From Impatiens glandulifera (lineage: Eukaryota; Streptophyta; Magnoliopsida; Ericales; Balsaminaceae): a stretch of DNA of 64,000 nucleotides. The position numbers and the translations under genes were made by a program. The stretch's first letter is position 1, and each line of letters starts with the position of its first letter. Below the pieces are notes generated by a model that saw nothing but the letters and a program-made list of their open reading frames with translations, was not told where the DNA came from and did not search any database. Below are positions 1-13,485 of this stretch, piece after piece. The DNA lies in assembly GCF_907164915.1 (NCBI RefSeq), contig NC_061863.1, positions 5,510,340 to 5,574,339 of the forward strand, in the 5' to 3' direction.

Positions 1-379
1 GTTTGAATATTTTATATATTTATGAAAAATAAATATTAAAAGAAAGTTGAAAAACTACTTATAATAGTTAAGTGGTGAATTGTACTTTGATTATTTATGT
101 ATGTAATTGTAATCCAATACTAAAGAATAGATGTAAAAAAACACATTAAAGTAATTTAAATCTCTTAAAAATTTACATGATTATAGGATGATTTCCATTA
201 GAATTTTAATGTTTTACAAAAATATGTTTTATTTAACCTTTCTTATATTTTATTATTTGAAATCAATTAATGTACTATTTAGAGTTGCGTTAATACACAT
301 GAACTATATTCATATTTTTCTTAAATACTAAACATTATTTAAAAAAATTCGTCAATGTTATTTCTTTTATATTTTTTTT

Positions 380-505
380 CCAAGGAGCACTGAGCTTTGT
401 TTCTTCTTTGGAGTGCGATTAATCAATCTACTCAACCAATTTAACCAGACGAGAGGAACTTGCTGTCTGACGGGCTCGAACCATCTGGGATATCCACATC
501 TTTTT
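380..505 (-). repeat. SINE-like remnant with tRNA-type B box
   Basis: Read on the minus strand, about 472-483 carries a pol III B-box-like motif (GGTTCGAGCCC), followed by about 90 bp that can be aligned with a plus-strand sequence near 15160-15250. The two share the B box and the following CGTCAG, then diverge. I see no convincing A box here, so the copy is probably truncated or old. It could also be an unrelated tRNA-like relic. Confidence 0.4.
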
Positions 506-712
506 GTCGATAATCAATGTTATTTTAGAGCCCAAATCACTTGTTAAAATAACCTATTTAACTTTCATTTAAACAAATTAAGAGTTGTTTGTGTTGTATT
601 TCTTTGATTTTCACGAAATATATTAAATCGTAATTGTCGTCTTCTTGTAATAATCTTAAAATTATTTATAAATCGTGTTAATTTTTTTTATATATATATT
701 TCAAATATCTAA

Positions 713-933
713 TCTATATATATATAATGATGCTTAATTTTTCTGGATTGTCGGGTCGAGAGCTGTTATTAATTTGAATATATATGTGAGAGTAAATGGA
801 TACTTATGTCGGATTGTGGGTTGACTCGTTTATAAATTTAAAACGGTTAAAAATAAAATTAAAAATGCGTATTTTTACCGTAATATTTTTTTACGATTTT
901 TTTATATTATTACTCGTGCAAATGCACCGCTAG
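713..933 (+). mobile_element. Short non-autonomous Helitron
   Basis: The 5' end starts TCTATATATATATAATGA, the form usual for plant Helitrons. The 3' end is CTAG preceded by a small hairpin (GTGC-AAAT-GCAC at 917-928). The element sits between A (712) and T (934), as expected for Helitron insertion. It is about 221 bp with no coding capacity, so it would have depended on a Rep/helicase supplied elsewhere. Confidence 0.75.
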
Positions 934-1225
934 TTATTATAAATGTGATAAGTGAATTCGTTACCGTTATATTCATCCCAAAAAACATAGCAAAAACTTT
1001 ATAGAATGACATTTCAATAAGTTTTGGGTTATTCTAGAAACTATTAAAAGTTTAAGGGTTCAACTATGTTCTTTAAAAACGTCTGATAGTCTACGTGATC
1101 TTTATTGCCGAATGAAAATAATCTATGATTCAGTAGTAAAACACGTATCTCGTTAGTCTTCTTCTCTTGTATTAGCGTCTTCTCTAGTCGTTTTCCCCTG
1201 CTGGTGAGAAAGTTGCAGAGCAAAA

Positions 1226-4200
1226 ATGGCAGGACAATTGGCGATCGCTTTGAAAGCTCTGTTCATCGTATTAGGATGTTTCATGATAGCTACTCTCATT
1301 TACACAATTTCCATCGACGGCCTTCCTTTCCGTAAAGAGCTTCTCACTCCGTATGTTAACCTCTCTCTCTTTCTCTCTTCGGAATTGATAGCGGAAACTG
1401 ATTTTACCTTCATTTTCTTGTCATTGAAACTTGTTCGCAGATGGATGGGAGCTACCTTAATTGATTTCTACATCAACGTTGTTGCTATAGGGGTAATTAT
1501 CACTTTTACCTGAAATCTTATACTGTTTCATCATTAGAGACTTAAGTTACACTGCTTGCATTTGAATTTTCATTTGCTAACTTGTAGTAACTTCATGTTT
1601 TGTATATCAGGTTTGGATTGTCTACAAGGAATCTAACTGGATCACTGCAATTTTATGGTCAATTTTATTAGTATGCTTCGGAAGGTATGTTTATATAGTT
1701 ATCTCTCTATGTCATGACTGATTGTTTGCATTTCATCTTGCTAATTGGGGACCTTTTTTCTGTAATTGATTGAAATCTGATTAATATATTGCATCATTGT
1801 ATTTCATATGTAGGAAGTTAAGAATAATCAATGAGTGATTAAAGTTGAGATTATGTGAATTTGTTGCGGTTTCTGAGCGATTAAGAACAAGATACTGAAT
1901 GAAAGAGATGAGTATAAGACTGTGATTGACTTAAGAATGAAGATTAGATGCTTTACAAAACATTCCATTGTTTTATATTTATACTACTATTCTAACCGAC
2001 TAACTAAACTACTAACCAATATACTAATTATCTCTAATCATACATTTGACCAAATTATACAAACATCTCATGTCTGTGACAATTGAGTTGATTCTTATGG
2101 ATAATATTTATTAAATTTTATAATGAATACTTCTTTGTCAACTTTATGGTCAATTTTTATTAGTATGTTTGGATGTATGCTTCCCTAGCTCCCTCTGATA
2201 TTGCCTGATTTGTGATAGAATTTCACTATTGATCATTGCCATTAGTGATTGTTTGCATTTCATCTTGTTATGTTTTGATAATTGGGGATCTTTTTCTGTA
2301 ATTGATGAAATCCTTGATTAGCTTCTATGACTTTGATACACTGCTTTAGTATATTTCATATGTAAGGAGTTAGCAATAATGAACGAGTGATTAAAGTTAT
2401 GATTATGTGAATTTTGCAAACATGTCATGTCTATGACAATTGAGTTGATTCTTATGAATAATATTCATTACATTTGATAATAAGTACATTTTTGTTGACA
2501 GTATAACCACATGTGGTTACATAGTATTGCAATTGCTCAAGCTGTCACCACAAGAATCCGTGCAAGATCCAATGTACCATGTTTTATTGCGGAAACAGAA
2601 CCAGTAAGTCCTCGGAAATTTCATACATAAATGGTTTTGTTCCTGAGCTTATTGTTAATTATATGAAAGAGGTCTGCCTGCTGGCTGTCCTTAGCACGTT
2701 TTTGAAAGTGTAGATTTTTTGCTTTCACTTTTATATTTGGGACTCTAAAGTTCCTTCAATTTTTAGCTGAGTGGATATTACATTTTAATCGTAACTTTTA
2801 CATATTTATTTGCTACTGTAACCCCTTAAGGATATTTGAGAATTAGACAAGCTGCACGACAAAAGATAATTCAAATAAGTTCCATTTAATCTCCACCACT
2901 GTTCCATTAGCTTTTATTGGTTTTGCAATATTATCAACATTCCTTTCTCTTAAATAATATTTTCTTTTTATGTTTCTTCAATTTAGGATTGCAGTAGAAC
3001 AGAGAAATAACACGTATGTTGTACTAGCAAGAGTTATCTTTGGCATCCTTGGTTGCTTGATGTTGGGAACCTTGATCTACACCATCTTGACTGATGGTTC
3101 TCCTTTTCGAAGTGAACTTCTTACACCGTAAGACTATTTTCATAAGTTCCTTATCCTATATCTTTGAAGAATCTTTCTACCTTTTGCATTTTAGTAGTTT
3201 TATTTTAAATCTTGTTCATATTTACTTGGTAACTTATTTCTTATAATGATATATTATATCCTTCCTAAATGATCTAAATAACTTGTGATAAAATTATTAC
3301 AAGAAAAAAGATGGAAAGATTAAATTCTGATGATAATGGAATAGTTAAAATAGCTGGATTAAGATAATAAGTTAAAATAGTTTTGGCATATAAATTTTTT
3401 TAACCGTTTTTGATATCATAAAATGTAAGTATGCATTTTGAAAACATCCATAGTGAGGTCAATAATCTTTTACTTTTTTGTTTCATTGTAATCTTTTGCG
3501 ACTAGAAAGGAAAGAGGTTTAACCATAAAGAAGATGATGTATACAGTATACACTAGACCACTTTAAACTATGGAAGGAAATAATTAAGAATTAAAACACT
3601 TCAGTATTGCATTAATATTATTTCAGGCACATTTTATTTCATAGGCGCGTTATTTAAGGTGTCCGAGGAAATCTATGTTCAAAATTTTTCTTCATTATAC
3701 TTGAATGGATTATTTTAACTGATGGTTAAGTTACTTTCAGGTGGATGGTGGCGACCCTCATTGATTTTTACATCAATACAGTGGCTTTATCGGTACATGA
3801 ACTTCTTTTAGTATCAAACACTATCAAGAGCCTGTAACTTTGTTCAGTTTATGAAAATGAAAGCATACTATAAGATTACTAAATAAGCAATAAGAACTTT
3901 AGAATGTTTCCATTTATCCAAAATCGGATTAATCTTTAGGAGTTTACATTTCTTGATGAAAAAGTGGATTATTTACGTTAAATGACTAAAATATCATTAT
4001 GATTCTATATGTGTGCCCTATGAGGATATTTTGTAACATGTTTGCGTTCTTTACAGGTATGGATAGCATATAAGGAATCAAGTTGGTTGAGCGCAGTTGT
4101 TTGGATTATCTTACTAGTATGTTTCGGAAGGTAATAATCATTTGACCCAATTCAGGACTTTTCCACCCAAAATGTTTGGAAATTTAATTTGGCAACACTT

Positions 4201-5084
4201 CTGGATTAGAACGCCAATAAATTTATGATTTGCGTCTGTCCAAATTCAGTTTTTAATGGCTAACTATTTTTTTTTTGTTTTTTACAGTTTTACAACATGC
4301 GTGTACATAGTTCGCCAGCTATTATACCTTTCGCCCCATGATCCAGTCTATCTTGTTCTCTTGAATAGTGGCGACAGGTAAGTTCGAGCTTCTTCTTCTT
4401 TTTCATCCCTTTCTAGGTAGTCAAAACAAAACAAAACAAAAGAAGAATTTTATTGATTGCAAGCCAGTATCTCATTGTTTCGCTAGCCTATCATGCAATA
4501 TTTCTCGACGCAATTTGGTTATATGTTTTTTTTTTTATAATTGAAAATGTCAGGAAATTGTTTAAAACGTGTTAATCAAAATAATATTTCCATGTCTCTA
4601 TTTCAAGCCGAAATGGCCCATGATATGGAAACACTTTAGTTTTTGAATCTGGATTAGAAATTATTAGAAAATCTGATAGATGATTCGATACAAAAAGTGA
4701 TTAATGATGGGATATTGGTTTGTTTGATTAAATTCAAATAAATCTCGGTTTCAATCTAGATTGTGTTATAGTCTGCTCAATTTTAACCTATTTTCAGGGA
4801 CGTTACTAAGATGTGAATAATTAATCATTGGATTAGGTAACTGCTTGCTTCATTATTAGAGGACGAAATACTAGGAAAGGTAATTAATCATCTCCAAAGA
4901 TTTTGTGTAGAAATATATGTTTAGCTTGGATAAAATTATTATTGTTGTTGTTATTTTTGTTTTTTTACCAAGAACCCATCTCCAAAATCGCTTCGTTTTT
5001 TATTCTATGATTTTCCAATTTCCATTGTTTATCTAAATCTTACCAATTTTAATTTTCTTGTTATCATGCAGAAAGAAGCCATGA
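1226..5084 (+). CDS. DUF1475-family membrane protein, two tandem repeats (spliced)
   Basis: Nine exons join with GT-AG borders and keep one frame: 1226-1350, 1441-1492, 1611-1684, 2502-2603, 2987-3127, 3741-3792, 4057-4130, 4288-4377, 5072-5084 (stop TGA at 5082). They total 723 nt, 240 residues. The protein is an internal duplication: residues about 1-110 and 120-235 repeat the order LIYTI..DG.PFR.ELLTP, then W(M)xATLIDFYIN, then VW(I)xYKES.W, then LLVCFGS. The intron positions also repeat, so the duplication included the exon structure. Each half has about three hydrophobic segments, giving roughly six membrane spans. I assign it to the plant DUF1475 family from the pattern. Its biochemical role is unknown. 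Shards of this gene recur at 6.2, 12.6, 14.3, 19.4-20.7 and 61.2 kb. Confidence 0.85.
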
Positions 5085-5355
5085 GAGGGGAATCGAGACT
5101 AGAGAGTATATGAAGTGTTTCTTGTTGGACCAACAGTAATAATGTCTTTTACACTATAGTTTGATTCTTGTTGTTGAAGTATTTTGTATATTTTGAAATT
5201 ATTTTATAGGACAAATATTATACAACAATGTTTATATTGCAGAGAAATTGTATACCCTTATTAATATAACTATAACCCATTAAGCCACATTTGTAAAATA
5301 GGTTCATATGTTCAGTCAATGTTTTGTTTTGTATGACTCTTTTAATCCGAAGTTA

Positions 5356-6110
5356 AAAATGAGAGTGTTACATTCTAAAGAAAATATACAATATTTTAAT
5401 TAACTTCTTAAATTAAAAATTATCATATATTTTAATTAACTTATTAAAATAGAAATTATGGACATAATAATAATTCATATTAAATATTGTGTTGAAAATT
5501 CATTAAACTGATTTTATTGTTTAAAAAAAATACATACATTATCGGTTATCAATAATTTTATTGTCTTAAAAATTATATCTATAATTCTCTAATTTTTTGG
5601 GTTATCTTGTAAATAGTTAAATTAGTTTTTTTTTAAATAAAAAAGATAAATATATAAAAACTAATCAGATAAATACAAATTAATTTCAATTTTTTTAAAT
5701 TTAATTGTTAAAAACTAAACTTATCATTTAATGCTATTTTTTAGATAATTTTTATAATCCTATAATGTACAAATAAGAAATTTATAATTATATATAAATT
5801 TACTTTTATGTCAGAAATTTATAATTATAAATTTTTAGATATTTTTTTACCCTCTCTTTCTTATTCATTTAATAAAATTTATTTAGATAAACTTTTAATA
5901 AATAAATAAATAATTAAAAAATATAATATCTCATTATAGTTTTTATTATATCAAATTATAATTTTTATATTTTATCTTTTGCTTACAACATGTTTGAAGT
6001 TGAATAAATTTAATTCAATTATTGGTAGGTTTTGAGAAATAATCAATTTTAAATAATAATTTATGGTAGATGACTCACATGTTATACATTTTTAAGAAAT
6101 GCTAAAATGG
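5356..6110 (+). repeat. Locus-specific AT-rich repeat block, copy A
   Basis: The 3' flank of the DUF1475 gene. Recognisable near-copies occur at 13486-14230, 18650-19260 and 61815-62100, sharing for example AAAACTAAACTTATCATTTA and TTAATGCTATT. No coding potential is seen. It always lies next to a DUF1475 exon 5/6 shard, so it was duplicated with the gene. Confidence 0.7.
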
Positions 6111-6680
6111 AGGTGGAGCATAAATGCATGACTATGTGTTATTTTAAGGGGTTACAATTTAGGCTTTGACATCCAAGCTTCATATTGAGAACATTGATCT
6201 AGACCATTTTTAAGGTAAACTTCCGTAAGACTATTTTCATAAGTTCTTTATCTCTACATTTTTTAAGAATCTTCTACATTTTGCATATTAGTACTTTTAT
6301 TTTAAATCGTGTTCATATTTACGTGAAAACCCGTTTTTTAAATGATATATTATCATAAATTAAGATTAAACATTCATACTGAGATAAATTATGTTAGCTT
6401 TTATTTGTTTCGCTATAATATTTTGTGACAAGATGAAAAAGGAATTTAATGTATACACAAGACCACTCAAAATATAGTTACTAAATGAAATCCTTCTGTA
6501 TTGCATTACAATATTATTTCAGGCACATTTAAGTTCATAGGCTTGTTTTTTAAGCTGTCTCAGAAATCTTTGTACAATTTTTTTTTTGTTATACTTGAAT
6601 AGAACCTTTTTTGTGACGGTTGACGACCCTTGTTGATTTTTAAATGAAGTTTCAACGAAAATGAAATTTATTTAGTTTTT
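6110..6680 (+). pseudogene. DUF1475 gene shard (exon 5 end, intron 5, exon 6)
   Basis: Around 6180-6250 the sequence recalls the end of exon 5 of the gene at 1226 (GAACATTGATCTAGACCAT against GAACCTTGATCTACACCAT), including the exon border GTAAGACTATTTTCATAAG. About 6480-6650 recalls the end of intron 5 and exon 6 (CTTGTTGATTTTTA). Internal deletions and substitutions remove any reading frame. This is a dead duplicate of part of the gene. Confidence 0.65.
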
Positions 6681-6830
6681 TAAATATTGAAAAATATATT
6701 GGTTTTTGATTTGAAAAAAAATTAAATGTGATTATTGATGGGAATTTGGTTTATTTGATTCAATTCAAATGAATCTTGATTTCAATATAGATACTTAGTC
6801 TCTGCTAGTATTGGAGCCTTGGAGGCATTA

Positions 6831-7007
6831 TTATGAATTATCTTTATCAAAACCGATGGATCTGACTTTGCCTGGGCTCGGGTTTCGACTAACCGAGATG
6901 GCTTTGAGTTGGTTTCCTTTTTCTTCTTCATCGTCTTTCTTGATGGCATCTTTGTAGAGTTTCTTCATCACATAAGCTTCACAAAGGGTGTGCCCAGCTA
7001 ATGCCAT
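6831..7007 (-). CDS. Small unrecognised coding fragment, copy A
   Basis: A 58-residue frame on the minus strand from ATG at 7007 to stop at 6831. It reads MALAGHTLCEAYVMKKLYKD, then a charged run of K, D and E, then a KAISVSR..SPGKVRSIG segment. The same frame occurs at 10130-10339 with mostly conservative changes. The basic/acidic middle and Ser/Pro end look like a real protein N-terminus rather than random sequence. I do not recognise the family. It may be a captured or duplicated gene piece rather than a working gene. Confidence 0.4.
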   Translation of the reverse strand: MALAGHTLCEAYVMKKLYKDAIKKDDEEEKGNQLKAISVSRNPSPGKVRSIGFDKDNS

Positions 7008-7840
7008 TTCTTGAGATTAGTTAGTACTAAATGTTTATGATAAAAGGTCTATTTGAATTCATATATATATATACACAAATAATTAGCAAACTTGGGATGC
7101 AAGTACTTTAAAAAGTTTGATTCCAAAATCACTCCCCCCATGTCTTCTTTTACATTTGGTTGCTAGTTATTTATTTATTTGTTGAAATTTAAATCTTCAC
7201 GTGTTCCTAATTCAACTTAGAACATATTTAATCAGAATTTAAGTTTGTATTTTAATTTGTTTAAGTAATATTCTCTTCGTTTGAAATAATATAAGTGAAT
7301 GGCTCGAATATTTCACTCACCTTGACTAGTTTAGAAAAACTACCCATTTCTCGTGTCAGACATTATTTGGATCTTGTTTTGATTTTCGAAGTTTTGTTTT
7401 TTTATTTTATAAGTACTATTTTAGATTTTATAAATAAAATTGTTATATTAAAAAAAGTTGAAAAAAATAGACTCCATCTTTTAGATAAGATATTTTTATT
7501 GTCAATGTGAGCCTTTTACTTGGAGAGGAAGAGATTTCTTAAAGTATAGGGACAAATGCAAGTAGTTATTATTTAATTATTTATTTTGTATATAATATGC
7601 TTAAAATCCAGTGTTATATTATTATTACAATTCTATTTTTTTAAACATTATTATATTATTATATTTTGTATTTAATATACAAAGTGTATTTATTAAAACA
7701 TTTTTTATATAAAATTTATATAAAAGTGATTTTTTTAACAAATTTGTTTGATTATGGGACAAAAGATTTGTTGATAAATTTTTTATAAAATTTTATAATA
7801 GTGAATTCCTTGTATATTCTTATCAATGAACTACATGGGT
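6849..7840. repeat. Segmental duplication, copy A
   Basis: About 1 kb that recurs in the same orientation at about 10180-11260. Shared landmarks are the small frame at the left, an ATAT run, the AGAAAAACTA stretch near 7330, GGAGAGGAAGAGATTTCTTAA near 7520 and TTCTTATCAATGAA near 7820. The copies differ by many small indels and by a much longer TA tract in the other copy. Confidence 0.75.
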
Positions 7841-8548
7841 CATAAAACTATATTATAATAGTCATATGGGTCATAAAACTATATTATAATGGTCCATAAA
7901 AATCCTCAATCGATTATTTTTTTCTAATAATAAAAAAAATATATTATAAGAATTTTGTATCATTTATTTTAGAGAAATGATATATACAATCACTTATACA
8001 TCACTTTCATACAGCAACCTACCTGATTTGGTAAGAAAAATAAAATATTTTCTTCTCTGTATTTTTTTCAAAAAATATATATCATTTCTTTTTATTTTAA
8101 TGGGTTGTTGAGAGAGTCATTAAGCTTTGTGAAGATTTAATGGATTCTTATACCTCTATAGAGTTCTTTTTTAAGTGTAACACATTGATTCAAGACGGTA
8201 ATTAACTAATATTTTAAATAATATATAACTAATATTTTTTTAAATTAAACTTTATTTTTTTATAATATATATGCATACACAAAGGATGTCTTCCAAAGTT
8301 CATTTAAAAGGATTTATAGGATGGTTCCTAATTTTGATAATATTTTAGTGAATTATCCATCTAAAGATAAACATGAGAATTTTCCAAAACTGCCTTCTTT
8401 TGTTTGAAATAATCTATTATTTTCAAAAAGAAAAATATATAAGAACCTTTTTTTAGATGGTAAAACAAAAGTATATTTTTCAGCCCATATTAATATGTTA
8501 TGACTATAAGAATTATAAGTTCAAACTGAAAACTAACAATAATATTTA
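7841..8548. other. AT-rich intergenic stretch
   Basis: No gene is recognised. A short direct repeat (CATATGGGTCATAAAACTATA, in two near-copies about 7836-7890) is visible. The rest is low-complexity A/T. Confidence 0.5.
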
Positions 8549-9574
8549 GGGCAAATTACTTGGGCGGCCCTCGAACTATCTCGATCGCTCAGTTTTGGCC
8601 CTCAAACTAATTTTTGAAACAAATCGCCCCTTCAACTTTTATAAAGGTTACCAGTGGCCCTTCCGTCAACTTTTTGGTTAAACCTAACGTTTTAAGTTTA
8701 AAATATTATTTTTTATATATTATCTTTAATCTTATATTTTATATTTATATATATAATTATTAAATCGCTTTTATATAATATTATATATATTATTATTATT
8801 ATTAAATTTTATATAATTATTAAATCTTTTATATAATAAATAAATAATATATATTATTTATTTTTATCTATATATACATAATTTATATATATTATCTTTA
8901 ACTAATTTATATATAATATTTATATAATATATATTTAAAAAAATAATTTAAGTGTTAAAAGTATTTGAGTAGTTAGAATGTTACGATTACTTTTAATAAA
9001 TTATTTTTAATATATATAAAACAAAGTTTAGAAATAAATTATATGAATTTTCCCTAATCATTAATTATATATATATATATATATATAAATAAATTTATAT
9101 AATTTATAGAATATATATTTTACAAAATAATTTGAAAGATTAAAAGTAATTGAAACCTTCTAACTATTCAAATACTTTTAACACTTAAATTATTTTTTAA
9201 AATATTATATATAAATTAGTTAAAGATAATATATATAAATTATGTATATATATAGATAAAAATAAATAATATATATATTATTTATTTATTATATAAAAGA
9301 TTTAATAATTATATAAAATTTAATAATAATAATATATATATAATATTATATAAAAGCAATTTAATAATTATATATATAAATATAAAATATAAGATTAAAG
9401 ATAATATATAAAAAATAATATTTTAAACTTAAAACGTTAGGTTTAACTAAAAAGTTGATGGAAGGGCCACGGGTGACCTTTATAAAAGTTGAAGGGCGAT
9501 CTGTTTCAAAAATTAGTTTGAGGGCCAAAAGTGAGCGATCGAGATAGTTCGAGGGCCGCCCAGGTAATTTGCCC
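8549..9574. mobile_element. Palindromic Mutator-like MITE with 9-bp target duplication
   Basis: The ends are near-perfect inverted copies of each other: about 150 bp beginning GGGCAAATTAC and carrying GGGCGGCCCTCGAACTATC, CGATCGCTCA and CCCTTCAACTTTTATAAA. The inverted match continues through the AT-rich core, so the 1026-bp element is close to one long hairpin. An exact 9-bp duplication TAATATTTA flanks it (8540-8548 and 9575-9583), the target size usual for Mutator-like elements. No transposase is present. The hairpin could make small RNAs if transcribed. Confidence 0.88.
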
Positions 9575-9656
9575 TAATATTTATATATATATATATATAT
9601 ATCTCCTAACTTTTAAAAATAAAAAACAAATATACCTATGAAAAAGATGCTCATTG

Positions 9657-9658
<2 letters not shown>

Positions 9659-9734
<76 letters not shown>
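9659..9734. repeat. Poly-A followed by TA microsatellite
   Basis: A run of about 18 A is followed by about 29 TA units and a few TAGA units. Simple sequence; no function is implied. Confidence 0.95.
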
Positions 9735-9736
<2 letters not shown>

Positions 9737-10179
9737 TAGATAGATTACAGCATTACAATGAATTTGTGATTTTAGGAAAATAATATAATCCCAAGTTATA
9801 ATTAATTTTGTCACTTGATTTACTTTAGTAACTTAAATGCCTCATTTAAATATTAATTTTAATTAAATAATATTATAGAATATATCTTAATTATATATAT
9901 ATATATTAATAAATTTAACAAGAATATATAATGATTTTCAGGGTTAAAACTCGAAACTAACAATAATATTGATTTTTTTAAATAAACACAAATACTTAAA
10001 AAAAAAAAAAAAAAAAAAAAGAATACATATCATATTAAAAGACTTGAATGATAAGCTACAATTTATAATTCTCAAACTTACATCCAAGTAAAAAAAATTC
10101 AATAAATTATCGAGAACACAGATTTGAGACTAAGATTTGTCGATAGTATGATGTGTTTTCCTAAACATGAAATTAGGGA

Positions 10180-11260
<1,081 letters not shown>

Positions 11261-11269
11261 GAATTACAT

Positions 11270-11686
11270 AGCAAAATTTAACGAGATCACCTCGTAACAG
11301 GGTAAATGAGCTGGTGACCAACGCAAAATTTTAAATGCGTTGGTGACAATTTCATATTTTTTTAACGAAATTGTTTTTGTCGCGAGATGCAACTGGATGC
11401 CCTGTGAAAAGTCTACAATCGCGAGATGCAACCGGCATTCGTGAGACGCAATTTTTTTTGTGGACTTTTCAAAAAAAAAAATTATCTCGCGAATGTCGGT
11501 TGCTTCTCGCGATTGTGGATTTTTCATAGGGCATTGTGAACTTTTCACACGGCATCCAGTTGCGTCTCACAACGGGAACAATTTCGTCAACAATTTCGCA
11601 AGTGGTCATCAACACATTTAAAATTATACGCTGGTCACCAGCTCATTTTAGTCCCTTTGTAGGGTTCTTTTGTCAAATTTTCCTAC
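11270..11686. mobile_element. Fold-back MITE with long imperfect inverted arms
   Basis: The left arm (CAAAATTTAAC … ATGAGCTGGTGACCA … GCAACTGGATGCC … GCAACCGGCATTCG) reappears inverted on the right (GGCATCCAGTTGCG … TGGTCACCAGCTCAT … GTCAAATTTT). The centre is an A/T run near 11450-11480. Flanks ATTACATAG (left) and CTACATATG (right) could be a decayed target duplication of about 9 bp. No coding capacity; minus- and plus-strand short frames here are accidents of the arms. Confidence 0.65.
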
Positions 11687-12600
11687 ATATGAGTAGTGTT
11701 TGGTATGATATATTAGTTATATAGGTATAAGTTGTAAGGAGTATAAATTATAAGGAGGTATTAGAATGTATAAATTATATAGGTTATTAGTGTTTAGTTG
11801 AGAGTAAAAAATATGTATAAGTTGTATATGTTTTATTATTTTGTGTTTGGTTGGTAATATAAGAAAGTAGTAAAAAGTGTAAAAGACTATTTTATCCTTA
11901 TATTTTTTTAAATTATTTTTAATGTTTATTATAAGTAGTATGTATTATTAATTAGATGAATTTTTATAAAAAATAAGATATAATTATTGTATAAATATAT
12001 TTTTAAAATAAATAATATTATTATATGGTTTACAATATTTTATATATAATTACTTATAATTTAATTTATATAATTATATATATATATATAACTTATTTAT
12101 ATATTAATTAATTAAAAAATAATAATTTATGTATTATTATAAATATTTGTATATTGAAATAATATTAATTATTTATATAAAATAAAATATTATTAATAAT
12201 AATAATTTTAATAAAATAATATTTAAAATTAGAATATTATAATTATAAATTAGTTTCATAAATAAACTATATAGTTATAAGTTGTATTAATTAATAATAA
12301 TAATAATAATAATTTATATAATTAATTATAAATATTATTTATGAATAATGAAATAAAATATTAATTTAAAATTTAATTTTATATATGACTTATTTTTTAA
12401 TTAAAATTATTATTAATTTTATATAATTATTATATTTAATTATGTATACAAATTATTACAGAAATAAATAATTTTAATAATATAATTTTGTTTACAGAAA
12501 TAAAAATACATATTAACTAAAAAACAAATAAAAATAAGTAATTGTGTATTTATTATTATTATTATTTAAATTTAAAAATTAAACAGTTAAATTTAAATTA
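11687..12600. other. AT-rich stretch, no gene
   Basis: Low-complexity A/T with (AAT)n and (TA)n runs. The left edge (GTGTTTGGT and GTTTGGTTGG motifs, 11697-11855) looks like the edge of an old MITE, but I found no matching right end. Confidence 0.4.
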
Positions 12601-13038
12601 ATATTGCAGAAACAGAACTAGTAAGTCCTCGGAAATTTCTTATATAAATGGTTTTGTTCCTGAGCTTATTATTAGTGTAGATTTCTTGCTTTCACTTTTA
12701 TATTTAGGGTTCTAACGTTCCTTCAATTGCTAGCCAAGTGGATTGAAGTTGATATTACATTTTAATAGTAACTTTTACATATTTATTTGCTACTGTAACC
12801 CCTTAAGGATCTTTGAGAATTAGACAAGCTGCACGATAAAAGATAATTCAAATAAGTTCCATTAAATCTCAATCACTGTTCCGTTAGCTTTATTGGTTTT
12901 GCAATATTATCAACAATCCATTCTTTTAAATAATATTTTCTTTTCATGTTTCTTCAATTTAGGATTTCAGTAGAACAGAGAAATAACACGTATGTTGTAC
13001 TAGCAAGAGTTATCTTTAGCATCCTTGGTTGCTTGATG
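12600..13038 (+). pseudogene. DUF1475 gene shard (exon 4 end to mid exon 5)
   Basis: It matches 2590-3065 of the intact gene: the exon 4 donor (GTAAGTCCTCGGAAATTTC), a shortened intron 4, the acceptor TTCAATTTAG at 12953-12962 and exon 5 to the codons for VVLARVIFSILGCLM. At 13038 the match stops and a GC-rich repeat begins (GCGGAGGCAGGTTGCGG twice), so the open frame continues into unrelated sequence. A truncated dead copy. Confidence 0.85.
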
Positions 13039-13085
13039 GCGGAGGCAGGTTGCGGGCGGAGGCAGGTTGCGGGCGGCGGGCGACT
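13038..13085. repeat. Short GC-rich tandem repeat at a breakpoint
   Basis: GCGGAGGCAGGTTGCGG occurs twice in tandem, followed by GGCGGGCGACTTACT and a near-repeat GCGGGCGACTTACTG. It marks the exact end of the DUF1475 shard and stands out in an otherwise AT-rich region. Confidence 0.7.
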
Positions 13086-13485
13086 TACTAAAAGGAATGG
13101 AGCGGGCGACTTACTGAAAAGAATGGAAGGAAGAATGATGGACTGAGAAAGAATGGAGAAATGGAGATGAGGGTTTACCTGGAGGAATGGACGTGTGTAT
13201 TGTGAGAGAATATTGGGAATTATTATTTTTATTTGAATGAATAAATTTTGTTGATAATAACAATTATTAAGTAAAATTAAATTTTACGTGTAGGCTATCT
13301 GTCTTTATTTTTTTATAAATATAAATGCCACATAATTTATTTTTAACAAACATTCATTTCCGTAGAGGTCTTATTTTGTAAAAATTGGCAATGGAAAGCC
13401 CAATTTGTAAGGTTTTAAATAGGAGGTCCGATATTGCAATTGACACTCAATAAGAAGCCTCAATTTGTAATTCTGGCCTTTGACA
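13085..13485. other. Intergenic sequence, nothing recognised
   Basis: Purine-rich start (GGAATGGA repeats) then ordinary AT-rich sequence. No frame or element ends were found. Confidence 0.4.

Larger units (their letters stand above)
1..1225. other. AT-rich intergenic flank of the DUF1475 gene
   Basis: Apart from the SINE-like remnant and the Helitron described separately, I see no gene here. The stretch 1140-1225 is more pyrimidine-rich (CTTCTTCTC tracts) and is probably the 5' leader of the gene starting at 1226. I could not settle on a TATA box. Confidence 0.5.

Noticed and set aside
1226..1513. 95-residue single-exon protein
   Set aside because: It reads through the first intron; the spliced gene gives consistent repeats and exon phases.
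9581..9814. Frame of 77 codons on the minus strand rich in Ile-Tyr
   Set aside because: It is a translation of the TA microsatellite.
12946..13146. 66-codon frame as a gene
   Set aside because: It is exon 5 of the DUF1475 gene read on through a breakpoint into a GC-rich repeat.
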